The notes below the pieces were generated by a model. That model had not been told where the DNA came from. It did not search any database and saw only the letters and a program-made list of their open reading frames with translations. Made by a program: the position numbers and the translations under genes. From the NCBI GenBank assembly GCA_004554255.1, contig SFNC01000012.1:1-29715 (forward strand): a DNA stretch of 29,715 bases. Reading direction: 5' to 3'. Numbering within the stretch: position 1 is the first letter of the stretch; each line of letters starts with the position of its first letter. This stretch comes from Bacteroidales bacterium. GTDB taxonomy: Bacteria > Bacteroidota > Bacteroidia > Bacteroidales > Muribaculaceae. Shown in pieces: positions 1 to 7,872 of this stretch.

Positions 1-29
1 CGTTAACAAATATGGGGAACGGGGTCTAA
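1..29 (+). repeat. Palindromic repeat, copy A (cut by window edge)
   Basis: Starts inside the element: cgttaacaaatat is followed by ggggaacggggtcta. It matches the copy at 25701-25740 in the same orientation apart from one missing T in the aatatt stretch. The left arm (agacccctg) would lie before position 1. It sits immediately upstream of the first gene of the cell-wall salvage run, so it may lie in that operon's leader or between it and a preceding gene that is not visible. Confidence 0.75.
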
Positions 30-45
30 AAAATAAGCAGAATAA

Positions 46-984
46 ATGGCAGTAACATCAGGCCAAATCAACGATTTCATTAAGAGCCAGCTGCAGGAAT
101 GGCCTATGGCCGCCGGCAATTTCGAGGCACTTAAAGGCGTGAAGGTAAAGGAACTGGATGTGGACGGCATGACAATCAAAGTGCAGTTCAATCCGGCCCG
201 CATAGTGTCGTCTTCCGCAAAAATAGACGCAAAGAGCCTCAAGGAGCGCAAATGCTTCCTCTGCGGCGCAAACCGTCCCGAGGTACAGCGCGGCATAGAG
301 TGGGGACCCGATGAAAAGTACATCATACTGATTAACCCGTTCCCGATTTTCCCCCGCCATCTCACTATCCCCGACCAGAAGCATGTGGATCAGTTAGTGT
401 TTGACCGCATCAAGGACATGATGGACCTTGCGGTCGAGCTGGACGAGTACACATTATTCTACAATGGCCCCAAATGCGGAGCCTCCGCTCCGGACCACAT
501 GCACTTTCAGGCCGGTAACTCGGACTTCCTGACTATCGCTCCCGCGCTTGAGAATGCAACGCTCAAGGAAGTGACCAAGGAAGGTGATGCCACTCTGTAT
601 CTGTGTGACACTCTGCCGCTTAACGTTTTCGTGATAGATGCCGAAAACCACGAAGAGGGTGCTGCGCTGTTCCGGAAGCTTTACAAGGCAATGCCGCTGA
701 AGGAAGGCGAAACAGAACCCATGATGAACCTGCTGTGCTACACATCTCCGGCCGGTGAGCGCCTCGTTGTTATCCCGCGCAAGCAGCACCGTCCGTCGTT
801 CTACGGCACGGAAGGCGAAGGCAAGATGTTGCTCAGCCCCGCTTCGGTAGATATGGGCGGAGTGTTCATCACACCCCTCGAAAAGGACTTCAATGCCCTT
901 GACGCCGACCTTGTCCGCACTATCTTCGGCGAACTTTGCCTGAGCAATCAGGAGGTAGAGGATATTGCATCAAAACTTTCCTGA
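46..984 (+). CDS. DUF4922 protein, GalT/HIT-superfamily nucleotidyltransferase or phosphorylase-like
   Basis: A 312-residue protein without signal peptide or membrane segment, so cytoplasmic. Visible motifs are C70-x2-C73, a N97-P-F-P-I-F-P-R-H105 stretch, and H151-M-H153-F-Q155 preceded by GPKCGASAPD. The last two resemble the substrate loop and HxHxQ active site of the galactose-1-phosphate uridylyltransferase, Ap4A phosphorylase and GDP-L-galactose phosphorylase group, in which the middle His carries the nucleotide. The Pfam-type name for this Bacteroidota family is DUF4922, and its reaction is not known to me. It is followed after 27 bases by the SpoIID-like gene. Its place at the head of a MurNAc salvage run suggests a role with sugar phosphates or nucleotide sugars, which is inference. 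The start is the ATG at 46; there is little room upstream before the repeat. Confidence 0.85.
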   Translation: MAVTSGQINDFIKSQLQEWPMAAGNFEALKGVKVKELDVDGMTIKVQFNPARIVSSSAKIDAKSLKERKCFLCGANRPEVQRGIEWGPDEKYIILINPFPIFPRHLTIPDQKHVDQLVFDRIKDMMDLAVELDEYTLFYNGPKCGASAPDHMHFQAGNSDFLTIAPALENATLKEVTKEGDATLYLCDTLPLNVFVIDAENHEEGAALFRKLYKAMPLKEGETEPMMNLLCYTSPAGERLVVIPRKQHRPSFYGTEGEGKMLLSPASVDMGGVFITPLEKDFNALDADLVRTIFGELCLSNQEVEDIASKLS

Positions 985-1011
985 TAACATTTATTCCGTA
1001 TAATCAGTGAT

Positions 1012-2334
1012 ATGGAACCCACAATTTCTGTTGGCATTCTCTCAGCCGAGACCATTGATATAGACCTTTGCGGCGAGTTTAACGTCGCCGGTACAGCTGT
1101 CACCGGCCCACAGACCGTCTCAGTAACCCCTGACGGGCAGATTGCATGGCAGGGCAGCGTGTTCAGCGAGCCGCTGTTGTTCGAGCCTGTGCGCCCGAGC
1201 GAGGTGTTTGAGATAAAGGACGTGGTTATCGGTGTAAATTTCCACTGGGAACGCCGCGAAAACCAGCGCTTCAGCGGCTCGGCTAAATTTATTGTCGAGA
1301 ACGGTAAACTCACCATTATCAACATATTGCCCGTAGAGGATTACCTCAAGAGCGTGATATCGTCCGAGATGAGCGCCAACGCGTCGCTGGAACTCCTTAA
1401 GGCCCATGCCGTTATCTCGCGCTCGTGGTTGCTCGCCCAGATAGAGAAAAACAAGAAAATCCTGGATTCGGGAGCGGCATACAGTGCCTGCACCGAAACC
1501 GAGGACGAACGCCTTAAATGGTACGACCGCGAAGATCATGTAAACTTTGATGTCTGCGCCGATGACCACTGTCAGCGCTATCAGGGTGTAACACGTCAGA
1601 CCACCCCTAAAGTGGCCGAGGCGGTAAACGCAACCCGCGGACAGGTGCTGGCCTACGACGGAGAGTTATGTGACGCCCGTTTCAGCAAATGCTGCGGCGG
1701 TGTCTTTGAAGAGTTTGAAAACTGCTGGGAACCAAAGCATTATGTGTATCTGCGTGCCCGTATGGACAACGTTGATTCAGAGTCTTTCCCCGATTTGAAA
1801 GTAGAGGAGAATGCCTGCAAGTGGATTGAGGGACGCCCCGATGCCTTCTGCAACACCGCCGATGCCGAGATTCTCAGTCAGGTGCTGAATAACTATGACC
1901 AGGAGACCACCGATTTTTATCGCTGGACAGTGCGCTATACTCAGGCCGAAATTGCCGAACTGGTGCGTACACGCTCCGGCATTGACTTCGGTGATATCAT
2001 TGACTTACAGCCTATTGAGCGTGGAACATCAGGCCGCCTTGTACGCTTGCGCTTTGTCGGCACAAAACGCACAATGGTCATAGGCAAGGAACTGGAGATA
2101 CGCCGCACACTTTCGCAGAGCCACCTCTACAGCTCGGCTTTCACCATTGAGCGCCATGATATTGACCCGGAAACCGGTATCCCCGCCGCCTTTACTCTGC
2201 GTGGCGCCGGATGGGGCCACGGCGTGGGCCTGTGCCAGATCGGCGCTGCCGTCATGGGTGCCCGCGGATACGGCTACCAACAGATTCTCGGACACTACTT
2301 CCCGGATTCTATCCTAACAGACTATTACAAATAA
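1012..2334 (+). CDS. SpoIID/LytB domain protein (lytic-transglycosylase-like)
   Basis: A 440-residue protein. The SpoIID core begins near residue 106 with VEDYLKSVISSEM; E119 aligns with the catalytic Glu of SpoIID, which cuts denuded glycan strands. It is followed by the usual ALKAxAV-like segment at 128-141. A Cys-rich DVCADDHCQ segment matches the metal-binding region of SpoIID. The family signature GWGHGVGLCQIGA lies near the C-terminus. No signal peptide is visible: the chain begins with a beta-strand-like sequence, and the frame upstream of the ATG at 1012 is closed by TAA at 985-987 with no other ATG, so one cannot be added. Most characterised relatives act outside the cytoplasm, so the location is puzzling. 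It lies between the DUF4922 gene and the importer gene, supporting a peptidoglycan role. Confidence 0.88.
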   Translation: MEPTISVGILSAETIDIDLCGEFNVAGTAVTGPQTVSVTPDGQIAWQGSVFSEPLLFEPVRPSEVFEIKDVVIGVNFHWERRENQRFSGSAKFIVENGKLTIINILPVEDYLKSVISSEMSANASLELLKAHAVISRSWLLAQIEKNKKILDSGAAYSACTETEDERLKWYDREDHVNFDVCADDHCQRYQGVTRQTTPKVAEAVNATRGQVLAYDGELCDARFSKCCGGVFEEFENCWEPKHYVYLRARMDNVDSESFPDLKVEENACKWIEGRPDAFCNTADAEILSQVLNNYDQETTDFYRWTVRYTQAEIAELVRTRSGIDFGDIIDLQPIERGTSGRLVRLRFVGTKRTMVIGKELEIRRTLSQSHLYSSAFTIERHDIDPETGIPAAFTLRGAGWGHGVGLCQIGAAVMGARGYGYQQILGHYFPDSILTDYYK

Positions 2335-2346
2335 ATTTTATACTGT

Positions 2347-2372
2347 CCCTCGCCGCAAAACGCGCGCGAGGG
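2347..2372 (+). other. GC-rich hairpin between the SpoIID-like gene and the importer gene
   Basis: CCCTCGC (2347-2353) pairs with GCGAGGG (2366-2372) around a 12-base loop. No T tract follows, so it is a poor intrinsic terminator. It lies in the largest gap (72 bases) of the run and could be an mRNA processing or stabilising stem, or a weak attenuator. Confidence 0.45.
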
Positions 2373-2406
2373 CACTTTCCACACAACCAATCAATCATTT
2401 CACAAA

Positions 2407-3771
2407 ATGAAAGCAAGAACGCGCAACCCGTGGGCATGGATTCCCACACTATACTTTGCACAGGGTATACCGTTTATCTTTATAAACATGGTTACCATGG
2501 TGCTGTTCACCGAGATGGGCATGAACAAAACGGACGCTACCCTCTATACCGGATGGCTGTACCTGCCCTGGGTTATCAAACCTTTCTGGGGCCCCATTGT
2601 AGATATTCTTAAGACCAAACGCTGGTGGACTGTTTCCATGCAGCTGTGCGTGGCTATCGGACTCGCGGCTATCGCATTTACTTTGCCTCAGCCCGATGCT
2701 ACTGAAATAGCAAATGGTGTGCCTACCTCAATGTTCATGGTATGCCTGTTCTTCTACTTTATCACAGCATTCTGCTCTGCAACCCACGATATTGCCTCGG
2801 ATGGTTTCTATATGATTGCGCTGAATACCAACCAGCAGTCGCTGTTTGTAGGTATCCGTTCCACATTCTACCGCTGTGCGTCTGTGTTCGGTCAGGGTGG
2901 TTTGGTTATGATTGCCGGCGCTCTTTCCACCGGCCTTGGCAGCGTTTCGCAGGCCTGGTACTGGACAATTATCGGTTGCTCGGCATTCTTTGCGCTGGTA
3001 TTCCTTTACCATCTGTTCATCCTGCCTTATCCCGATAATGACAAGGCTGTAGGTACAGACACCGGCGAGAAGAAATCTATCGGTATGATTGGCCGTGAGT
3101 TTGCCGGCTCTTTCGTAACCTTCTTCAAGAAAAAATATGTATGGCTTGCAATCCTGTTCATGCTGCTGTATCGTCTGCCGGAGGCTCAGGTAGTAAAACT
3201 GTGTCAGGTATTCCTGCTCGCTCCCGTTGAGGACGGCGGTCTGGGTATGACGCAGACCGAGGTGGGTTTCGCTTATGGCGTGCTTGCTATTATCGGCCTT
3301 ACTGTCGGCGGTATCATCGGTGGTATCTGCGCCGCCCAGGGTGGTCTCCGCAAATGGATATGGCCCATGGCTCTTGCCACTTCACTGAACTGCGTGGCAT
3401 ATATTATTCTCTCCAATATCCAGCCCGATTATGCCCTGATGTCCGGTAAAATCATCACCTGGTGCTGCATTATCCTGGAGCAGTTCGCATACGGATTCGG
3501 ATTCACCGCCTTCATGCTCTTCATGATGTACTTTGCCGAGGGGCAGTATAAAACCTCGCACTATGCAATATGCACAGCCTTCATGGCATTGGGCATGATG
3601 CTCCCGGGTATGGCTGCCGGATGGATTCTCGAGTCGCTCTTCGACGGTTCATACAAAATGTTCTTCTATTGGGTTCTGGCTTGTAACGCCGCTACCTGGA
3701 CTGTAACATTCCTGGTTCGTCCCCACATCAATCCTGAATATGGTGCAAAAGGCAAAGAAGTTAAAAAATAA
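2407..3771 (+). CDS. AmpG/MurT-type MFS transporter for MurNAc or muropeptides
   Basis: A 454-residue polytopic inner-membrane protein with about 12 hydrophobic segments, the usual MFS size. The opening PWAWIPTLYFAQGIPF and the LYTGWLYLPWVIKPFWGP segment are typical of the AmpG-like branch. In Tannerella forsythia a related MFS protein (MurT) is known to import MurNAc and is encoded beside MurK and MurQ. Here the gene is six bases before the secreted MurNAc-releasing enzyme and in the same run as the kinase and etherase, so MurNAc import is the most likely job. Anhydro-muropeptide import, as for AmpG of enterobacteria, is the main alternative. The ATG at 2407 gives a short cytoplasmic N-terminus before the first helix. 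Confidence 0.88.
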   Translation: MKARTRNPWAWIPTLYFAQGIPFIFINMVTMVLFTEMGMNKTDATLYTGWLYLPWVIKPFWGPIVDILKTKRWWTVSMQLCVAIGLAAIAFTLPQPDATEIANGVPTSMFMVCLFFYFITAFCSATHDIASDGFYMIALNTNQQSLFVGIRSTFYRCASVFGQGGLVMIAGALSTGLGSVSQAWYWTIIGCSAFFALVFLYHLFILPYPDNDKAVGTDTGEKKSIGMIGREFAGSFVTFFKKKYVWLAILFMLLYRLPEAQVVKLCQVFLLAPVEDGGLGMTQTEVGFAYGVLAIIGLTVGGIIGGICAAQGGLRKWIWPMALATSLNCVAYIILSNIQPDYALMSGKIITWCCIILEQFAYGFGFTAFMLFMMYFAEGQYKTSHYAICTAFMALGMMLPGMAAGWILESLFDGSYKMFFYWVLACNAATWTVTFLVRPHINPEYGAKGKEVKK

Positions 3772-3777
3772 GCAGAA

Positions 3778-5019
3778 ATGAAGATTAAGAATATAATTAC
3801 AGTCGCTGCCGCAGCTATTGTCAGCATGTCGCTTTCGGCTCATGTCAAGCCCGGCGTGGAGGTGCTCCGCGACAGCGGTTTCAAGGGACTGCAGGGCAAG
3901 CGCGTAGGTCTTATTACCAACCCTACCGGCGTTGACAATAACCTTAAAAGTACCGTTGACATCCTCAATGAGGCTCCCGGCGTAAAACTCGTAGGTCTGT
4001 ATGCCCCCGAGCATGGCGTGCGCGGAGATGTGCATGCCGGCGATAAGGTTGACAATTTCGTTGACCCCGCAACCGGCGTTACCGTATACTCCATATACGG
4101 CAAAAACCGCAAGCCTACCCCCGAGATGCTTAAAGATGTCGATGTACTGATTTATGACATTCAGGACAACGGATGCCGCTCGTTCACATTCATTTCCACA
4201 ATGGGACTCGCCATGGAGGCCTGCGCCGAACTCGGCAAGGAGTTTATGGTCCTTGACCGCCCGAATCCCGTCGGCGGAAACAAAGTGGAAGGTAACCTGG
4301 CCGAAAAAGACTGCATCTCTTTCGTAAGCCAGTTCCCCATACCTTATCTCTATGGCCTTACTCCCGGCGAGCTTGCCACTTACTTGAACGAAGAAGGCCT
4401 TATCGGTGACGGCAAAAAGGTGAATCTGACTGTCGTTCCCATGGACGGATACAAACGCGACATGGATTTCCGCGACACAGAGATGCCCTGGGTGCTGCCC
4501 TCGCCCCACATCCCCAACCCCGAAGCTGCTGTGTACTATCCCGTATCCGGCATCCTCGGCGAGCTTGGCTACATGTCTATCGGCGTGGGATACACCGAAC
4601 CCTTCAAGCTGTTCTGTGCCGAATGGATCAATGCCGAATACCTGGCAAAACGCATGAACGCGCTTAACCTCCCCGGCATGATGTTCCGCCCCATCCACAT
4701 CAAACCTTTCTATTCAGTGGGACAGGGCAAGAATCTGCAGGGCGTGGAAGTGTTTGTAACTGACAAGGAAAAAGCACCCCTGTCGCTGACTCAGTTCTAC
4801 GTGATGCAGGAACTCGCCGACATGTATCCCGAAAAGGCTGTATTCAAGGAAGGCAACGCCGACCCCAAACGTTTCAGCATGTTCGATAAGGTTTCGGGCT
4901 CAAAACAGATTCGCGAGCGCTTCTCCAAGAACCACAAGGTGGCTGACATCATCGACTACTGGAACAAGGATAGCGAGGCCTTCAAGGCTTCGTCCGCAAA
5001 ATATCATATATATAAGTAA
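3778..5019 (+). CDS. namZ: NamZ-type exo-beta-N-acetylmuramidase (DUF1343)
   Basis: A 413-residue protein of the DUF1343 family. Characterised members (NamZ/YbbC of Bacillus, NamZ enzymes of Tannerella) release MurNAc from the non-reducing end of peptidoglycan fragments. Residues 1-21 form a signal peptide (basic start, Ala/Val-rich core, SLSA before His22), without a lipobox Cys, so the enzyme is probably periplasmic. The family motif APEHGVRGD lies at 76-84 (E78, H79), and LDRPNPVGG and LPSPHIPNP lie further on. The length is normal for the family. It provides the substrate for the importer gene just upstream. No NagZ-type glucosaminidase is in the window, so chain shortening must need a partner encoded elsewhere. 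Confidence 0.93.
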   Translation: MKIKNIITVAAAAIVSMSLSAHVKPGVEVLRDSGFKGLQGKRVGLITNPTGVDNNLKSTVDILNEAPGVKLVGLYAPEHGVRGDVHAGDKVDNFVDPATGVTVYSIYGKNRKPTPEMLKDVDVLIYDIQDNGCRSFTFISTMGLAMEACAELGKEFMVLDRPNPVGGNKVEGNLAEKDCISFVSQFPIPYLYGLTPGELATYLNEEGLIGDGKKVNLTVVPMDGYKRDMDFRDTEMPWVLPSPHIPNPEAAVYYPVSGILGELGYMSIGVGYTEPFKLFCAEWINAEYLAKRMNALNLPGMMFRPIHIKPFYSVGQGKNLQGVEVFVTDKEKAPLSLTQFYVMQELADMYPEKAVFKEGNADPKRFSMFDKVSGSKQIRERFSKNHKVADIIDYWNKDSEAFKASSAKYHIYK

Positions 5020-5033
5020 TAGACTCTTTTTAA

Positions 5034-7847
5034 GTGAACTATAACGAATTTCTCCGCAACATACGTCAGTATATTCCCAAAGACCGGATTTATACCGACG
5101 AACTACGATGCCTTGCATGGGGCACCGATGCCGGCTTCTACCGCCTGACACCCAAAATCGTAATACGCTCCAAGGACCGTCACGAGGTGTCCGAGGTCCT
5201 GAAAGCGGCAACGGCACACAACATCCCCGTAACTTTCCGTGCTGCCGGTACTTCTCTGTCCGGCCAGGCAATCAGCGACAGCGTGCTGGTTGTTGCCGGA
5301 AAGAACTGGGAGGATTATGAGATTAATGCCGATGGCTCGGAAATAACCATGCAGCCCGGTATTGTAGGTGCGCGTGTAAATCAGTTGCTGGCACCATATA
5401 ACCGGTTCTTCGAGCCCGACCCGGCATCGAAGAACTCGGCTATGGTGGGCGGCATTGTCATCAACAATGCTTCCGGAATGAACTGCGGAACACACGCAAA
5501 CTCCGACCATGTGCTGCAATCGGTGCGCATTGTGCTCGCCGACGGTACTTTTCTGGATACTGCCGATGCCAAATCGCGTGAGGAATTCGCTCAGTCGCAC
5601 CCAGAGCTTATCTCGGAAATAGAGGCTATTCGCGAGGAGATTAGGAACGACGAGGAACTGTCGGCCCTTATCACCCGCAAGTACTCCATCAAGAATGTCA
5701 CAGGTCTGAACCTCAATCCGTTTGTGGTGTTCGACAATCCTTTCGATATCATCGCGCACTGCATGGTAGGTTCGGAAGGTACGCTGGCATTCCTGGCTTC
5801 CGTTACCTGCCGGACGGCTCCCATCAAGCCGTTCATGGCGTCTGTGATGCTGTATTTTGCAGAAATGCAGGAGGCTTGCAACGTGGTGGTGGCGCTGAAA
5901 AAGAGCGGACTGGTGGACAGCTGCGAGATGCTTGATAAAAAGTCACTCGCGTCGGTTAACGACACCACAGGCGAGGGCCTTACCGCATTGCTCCTGGACA
6001 CCAAGGCAGACTCTCAGGCGCAGCTGAACGAGCAGATTTCAGGAATCAAGGCCATCCTGGCCAATTACAACCTCTACCAGCGTAACGTAAACTTTACGTC
6101 CGACCCCGCCGTTTACGGCCCCTGGTGGGCGATTCGCTCCGGCATCTTCCCCGCCGTCGGCGGAACCCGCAAGCTGGGGACAACCGTGCTGATTGAGGAT
6201 GTCGCTTTCCATATAGATGACCTGCCGAATGCCACTGCCGAATTGGAAAAACTCCTGGTAGACTGCGGTTATGACGATGCCTGCATTTATGGCCACGCCC
6301 TCGAGGGTAACTATCACTTTGTAATCGCGCAGTCGTTCGAGACCGAAAAGGATATTGAACAGTACCGTCACATGATGAAGGAAATAGAGCATCTTGTGGT
6401 GGACCGCTATCACGGCTCGCTTAAGGCCGAGCACGGTACCGGACGAAATATGGCGCCGTTTGTGGAGAAAGAGTGGGGACCCAAAGCTTTCGCTCTCATG
6501 CGCAGGCTCAAGGACGCCATGGACCCGCAGGGCATTCTCAACCCCGGCGTGATTTTCAACGATGACCCTGAGTGCTATATAAAGAATATAAAGCATCTGC
6601 CGCTTACAAATCCATACGTGGACAAATGTATAGAGTGCGGATTCTGCGAGGTGAACTGCGTGTCGTGCGGATTCACCCTCTCGGCTCGCCAGAGAATTGT
6701 GGTGCAGCGCGAGATTTCGTATCTGCGACAGACCGGCTCGGACCCCGAACGCCTTAAACGGCTTGAAAAGCAATTTAAGTATTACGGCAACGAGACTTGC
6801 GCCGGAGATGGCCTGTGCTCCACTTCATGCCCGATGAAAATCAATACCGGCGAAATGATTCATGACATCCGTCAGGCGGCGATACCTCGTGGCTCGTTCA
6901 CGTATAAGGTCGGCGACTGGGCCGCGAACCATCTTGCCGGAATAGAGAAAACATTGCGTCCCGTGCTAAATGCGGCGAATGTCACCCGCGCCGTGATTGG
7001 CAATAAGTCGGTGGACGCTATCGGCCGCGGGCTCAACCACTGCGGTCTGCCTTTGTGGTCTTCGGCATTGCCCAAGGCTGCAAACACAAAAGTGGAACAG
7101 CCCGCCCTGCCGCGTAAGGTGGTCTATTTCCCGTCATGTATAAATCAGACAATGGGACCGACAGCCGAAAAGGGACAGAATGTAGAGTCGCTGGTACGTG
7201 TCATGACGCGCCTGTGCAACAAGGCCGGTTACGAGGTCATTTTCCCGAAGAACATGAAGGATTTATGCTGCGGCATGATTTGGGAAAGTAAAGGTATGCC
7301 GGATATTGCAAATGCAAAGACCGCCGAGCTGGAGGCCGCATTGCTGGAGGCTTCCTGCAATGGTAAGATTCCCGTGCTTTGCGACCAGAGCCCCTGCCTG
7401 CACCGTATGCGCGAACACATAAAGTCAATGAAGCTTTACGAGCCCGCCGAGTTTATCAGCGAGTATCTGGTGCCCTATCTCGAATTCAAGCCTACGGATG
7501 AACCGGTTGCAGTCCATGTCACCTGCTCTACAAGGCGCATGGGACTGGCCTCCGTGATTATAAATCTCGCCGCAAAATGCTCCACAAACGTGATAGTCCC
7601 CTCCGAGGTGGGCTGTTGCGGATTTGCCGGCGACAAGGGATTTATGCTGCCGAAGCTAAATCAGTGGGGTCTGCGCAAACTTAAGCCCCAGCTGCAGGTC
7701 GCCGGGGTGGTTAACGGCTACTCCAACTCAAGGACCTGCGAAATTGGTCTTACCACCAACAGCGGTGTCGTTTACAAGTCCATCGCATATTTGGTGGACA
7801 AGGTCACTGTGCCCGGTGCATCGGCTCTCCCAAAAAAAGAAATATAA
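5034..7847 (+). CDS. FAD- and Fe-S-containing D-2-hydroxyacid (probably D-lactate) dehydrogenase
   Basis: A 937-residue fusion of a GlcD-like flavoprotein and a GlpC-like Fe-S protein. A PCMH-type FAD domain covers roughly residues 40-270 (FRAAGTSLSGQ). The FAD-oxidase C-terminal domain ends near residue 510 (AEHGTGRNMAPF). An Fe-S region follows with C532, C535, C538, C542 and then C589, C595, C599-Pro, where Asp592 replaces the usual second Cys. Two CCG motifs lie at 745-747 and 861-863. Architecture and length match Dld-II, the Fe-S D-lactate dehydrogenase known from Shewanella; YdiJ-like D-2-hydroxyglutarate dehydrogenases are the alternative. MurQ, encoded downstream, releases D-lactate, which favours that substrate. 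Translation starts at GTG 5034; the next residues (NYNEFLRNI) look like a normal family N-terminus. Membrane or quinone coupling is inferred. Confidence 0.9.
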   Translation: MNYNEFLRNIRQYIPKDRIYTDELRCLAWGTDAGFYRLTPKIVIRSKDRHEVSEVLKAATAHNIPVTFRAAGTSLSGQAISDSVLVVAGKNWEDYEINADGSEITMQPGIVGARVNQLLAPYNRFFEPDPASKNSAMVGGIVINNASGMNCGTHANSDHVLQSVRIVLADGTFLDTADAKSREEFAQSHPELISEIEAIREEIRNDEELSALITRKYSIKNVTGLNLNPFVVFDNPFDIIAHCMVGSEGTLAFLASVTCRTAPIKPFMASVMLYFAEMQEACNVVVALKKSGLVDSCEMLDKKSLASVNDTTGEGLTALLLDTKADSQAQLNEQISGIKAILANYNLYQRNVNFTSDPAVYGPWWAIRSGIFPAVGGTRKLGTTVLIEDVAFHIDDLPNATAELEKLLVDCGYDDACIYGHALEGNYHFVIAQSFETEKDIEQYRHMMKEIEHLVVDRYHGSLKAEHGTGRNMAPFVEKEWGPKAFALMRRLKDAMDPQGILNPGVIFNDDPECYIKNIKHLPLTNPYVDKCIECGFCEVNCVSCGFTLSARQRIVVQREISYLRQTGSDPERLKRLEKQFKYYGNETCAGDGLCSTSCPMKINTGEMIHDIRQAAIPRGSFTYKVGDWAANHLAGIEKTLRPVLNAANVTRAVIGNKSVDAIGRGLNHCGLPLWSSALPKAANTKVEQPALPRKVVYFPSCINQTMGPTAEKGQNVESLVRVMTRLCNKAGYEVIFPKNMKDLCCGMIWESKGMPDIANAKTAELEAALLEASCNGKIPVLCDQSPCLHRMREHIKSMKLYEPAEFISEYLVPYLEFKPTDEPVAVHVTCSTRRMGLASVIINLAAKCSTNVIVPSEVGCCGFAGDKGFMLPKLNQWGLRKLKPQLQVAGVVNGYSNSRTCEIGLTTNSGVVYKSIAYLVDKVTVPGASALPKKEI

Positions 7848-7872
7848 AGCTAACTAAAGACCAGTCAATAAC

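Noticed and set aside
27..44. A 16-base stretch (taaaaaataagcagaa) upstream of the DUF4922 gene repeated just before namZ at 3762-3777.
   Set aside because: The second copy is mostly Lys codons plus a stop of the importer gene; shared A-richness is the simpler explanation.
3649..4698. A 349-codon open frame on the minus strand opposite namZ.
   Set aside because: It lies opposite a well-supported gene, has no recognisable domain and a composition expected from the reverse of a GC-skewed coding frame.
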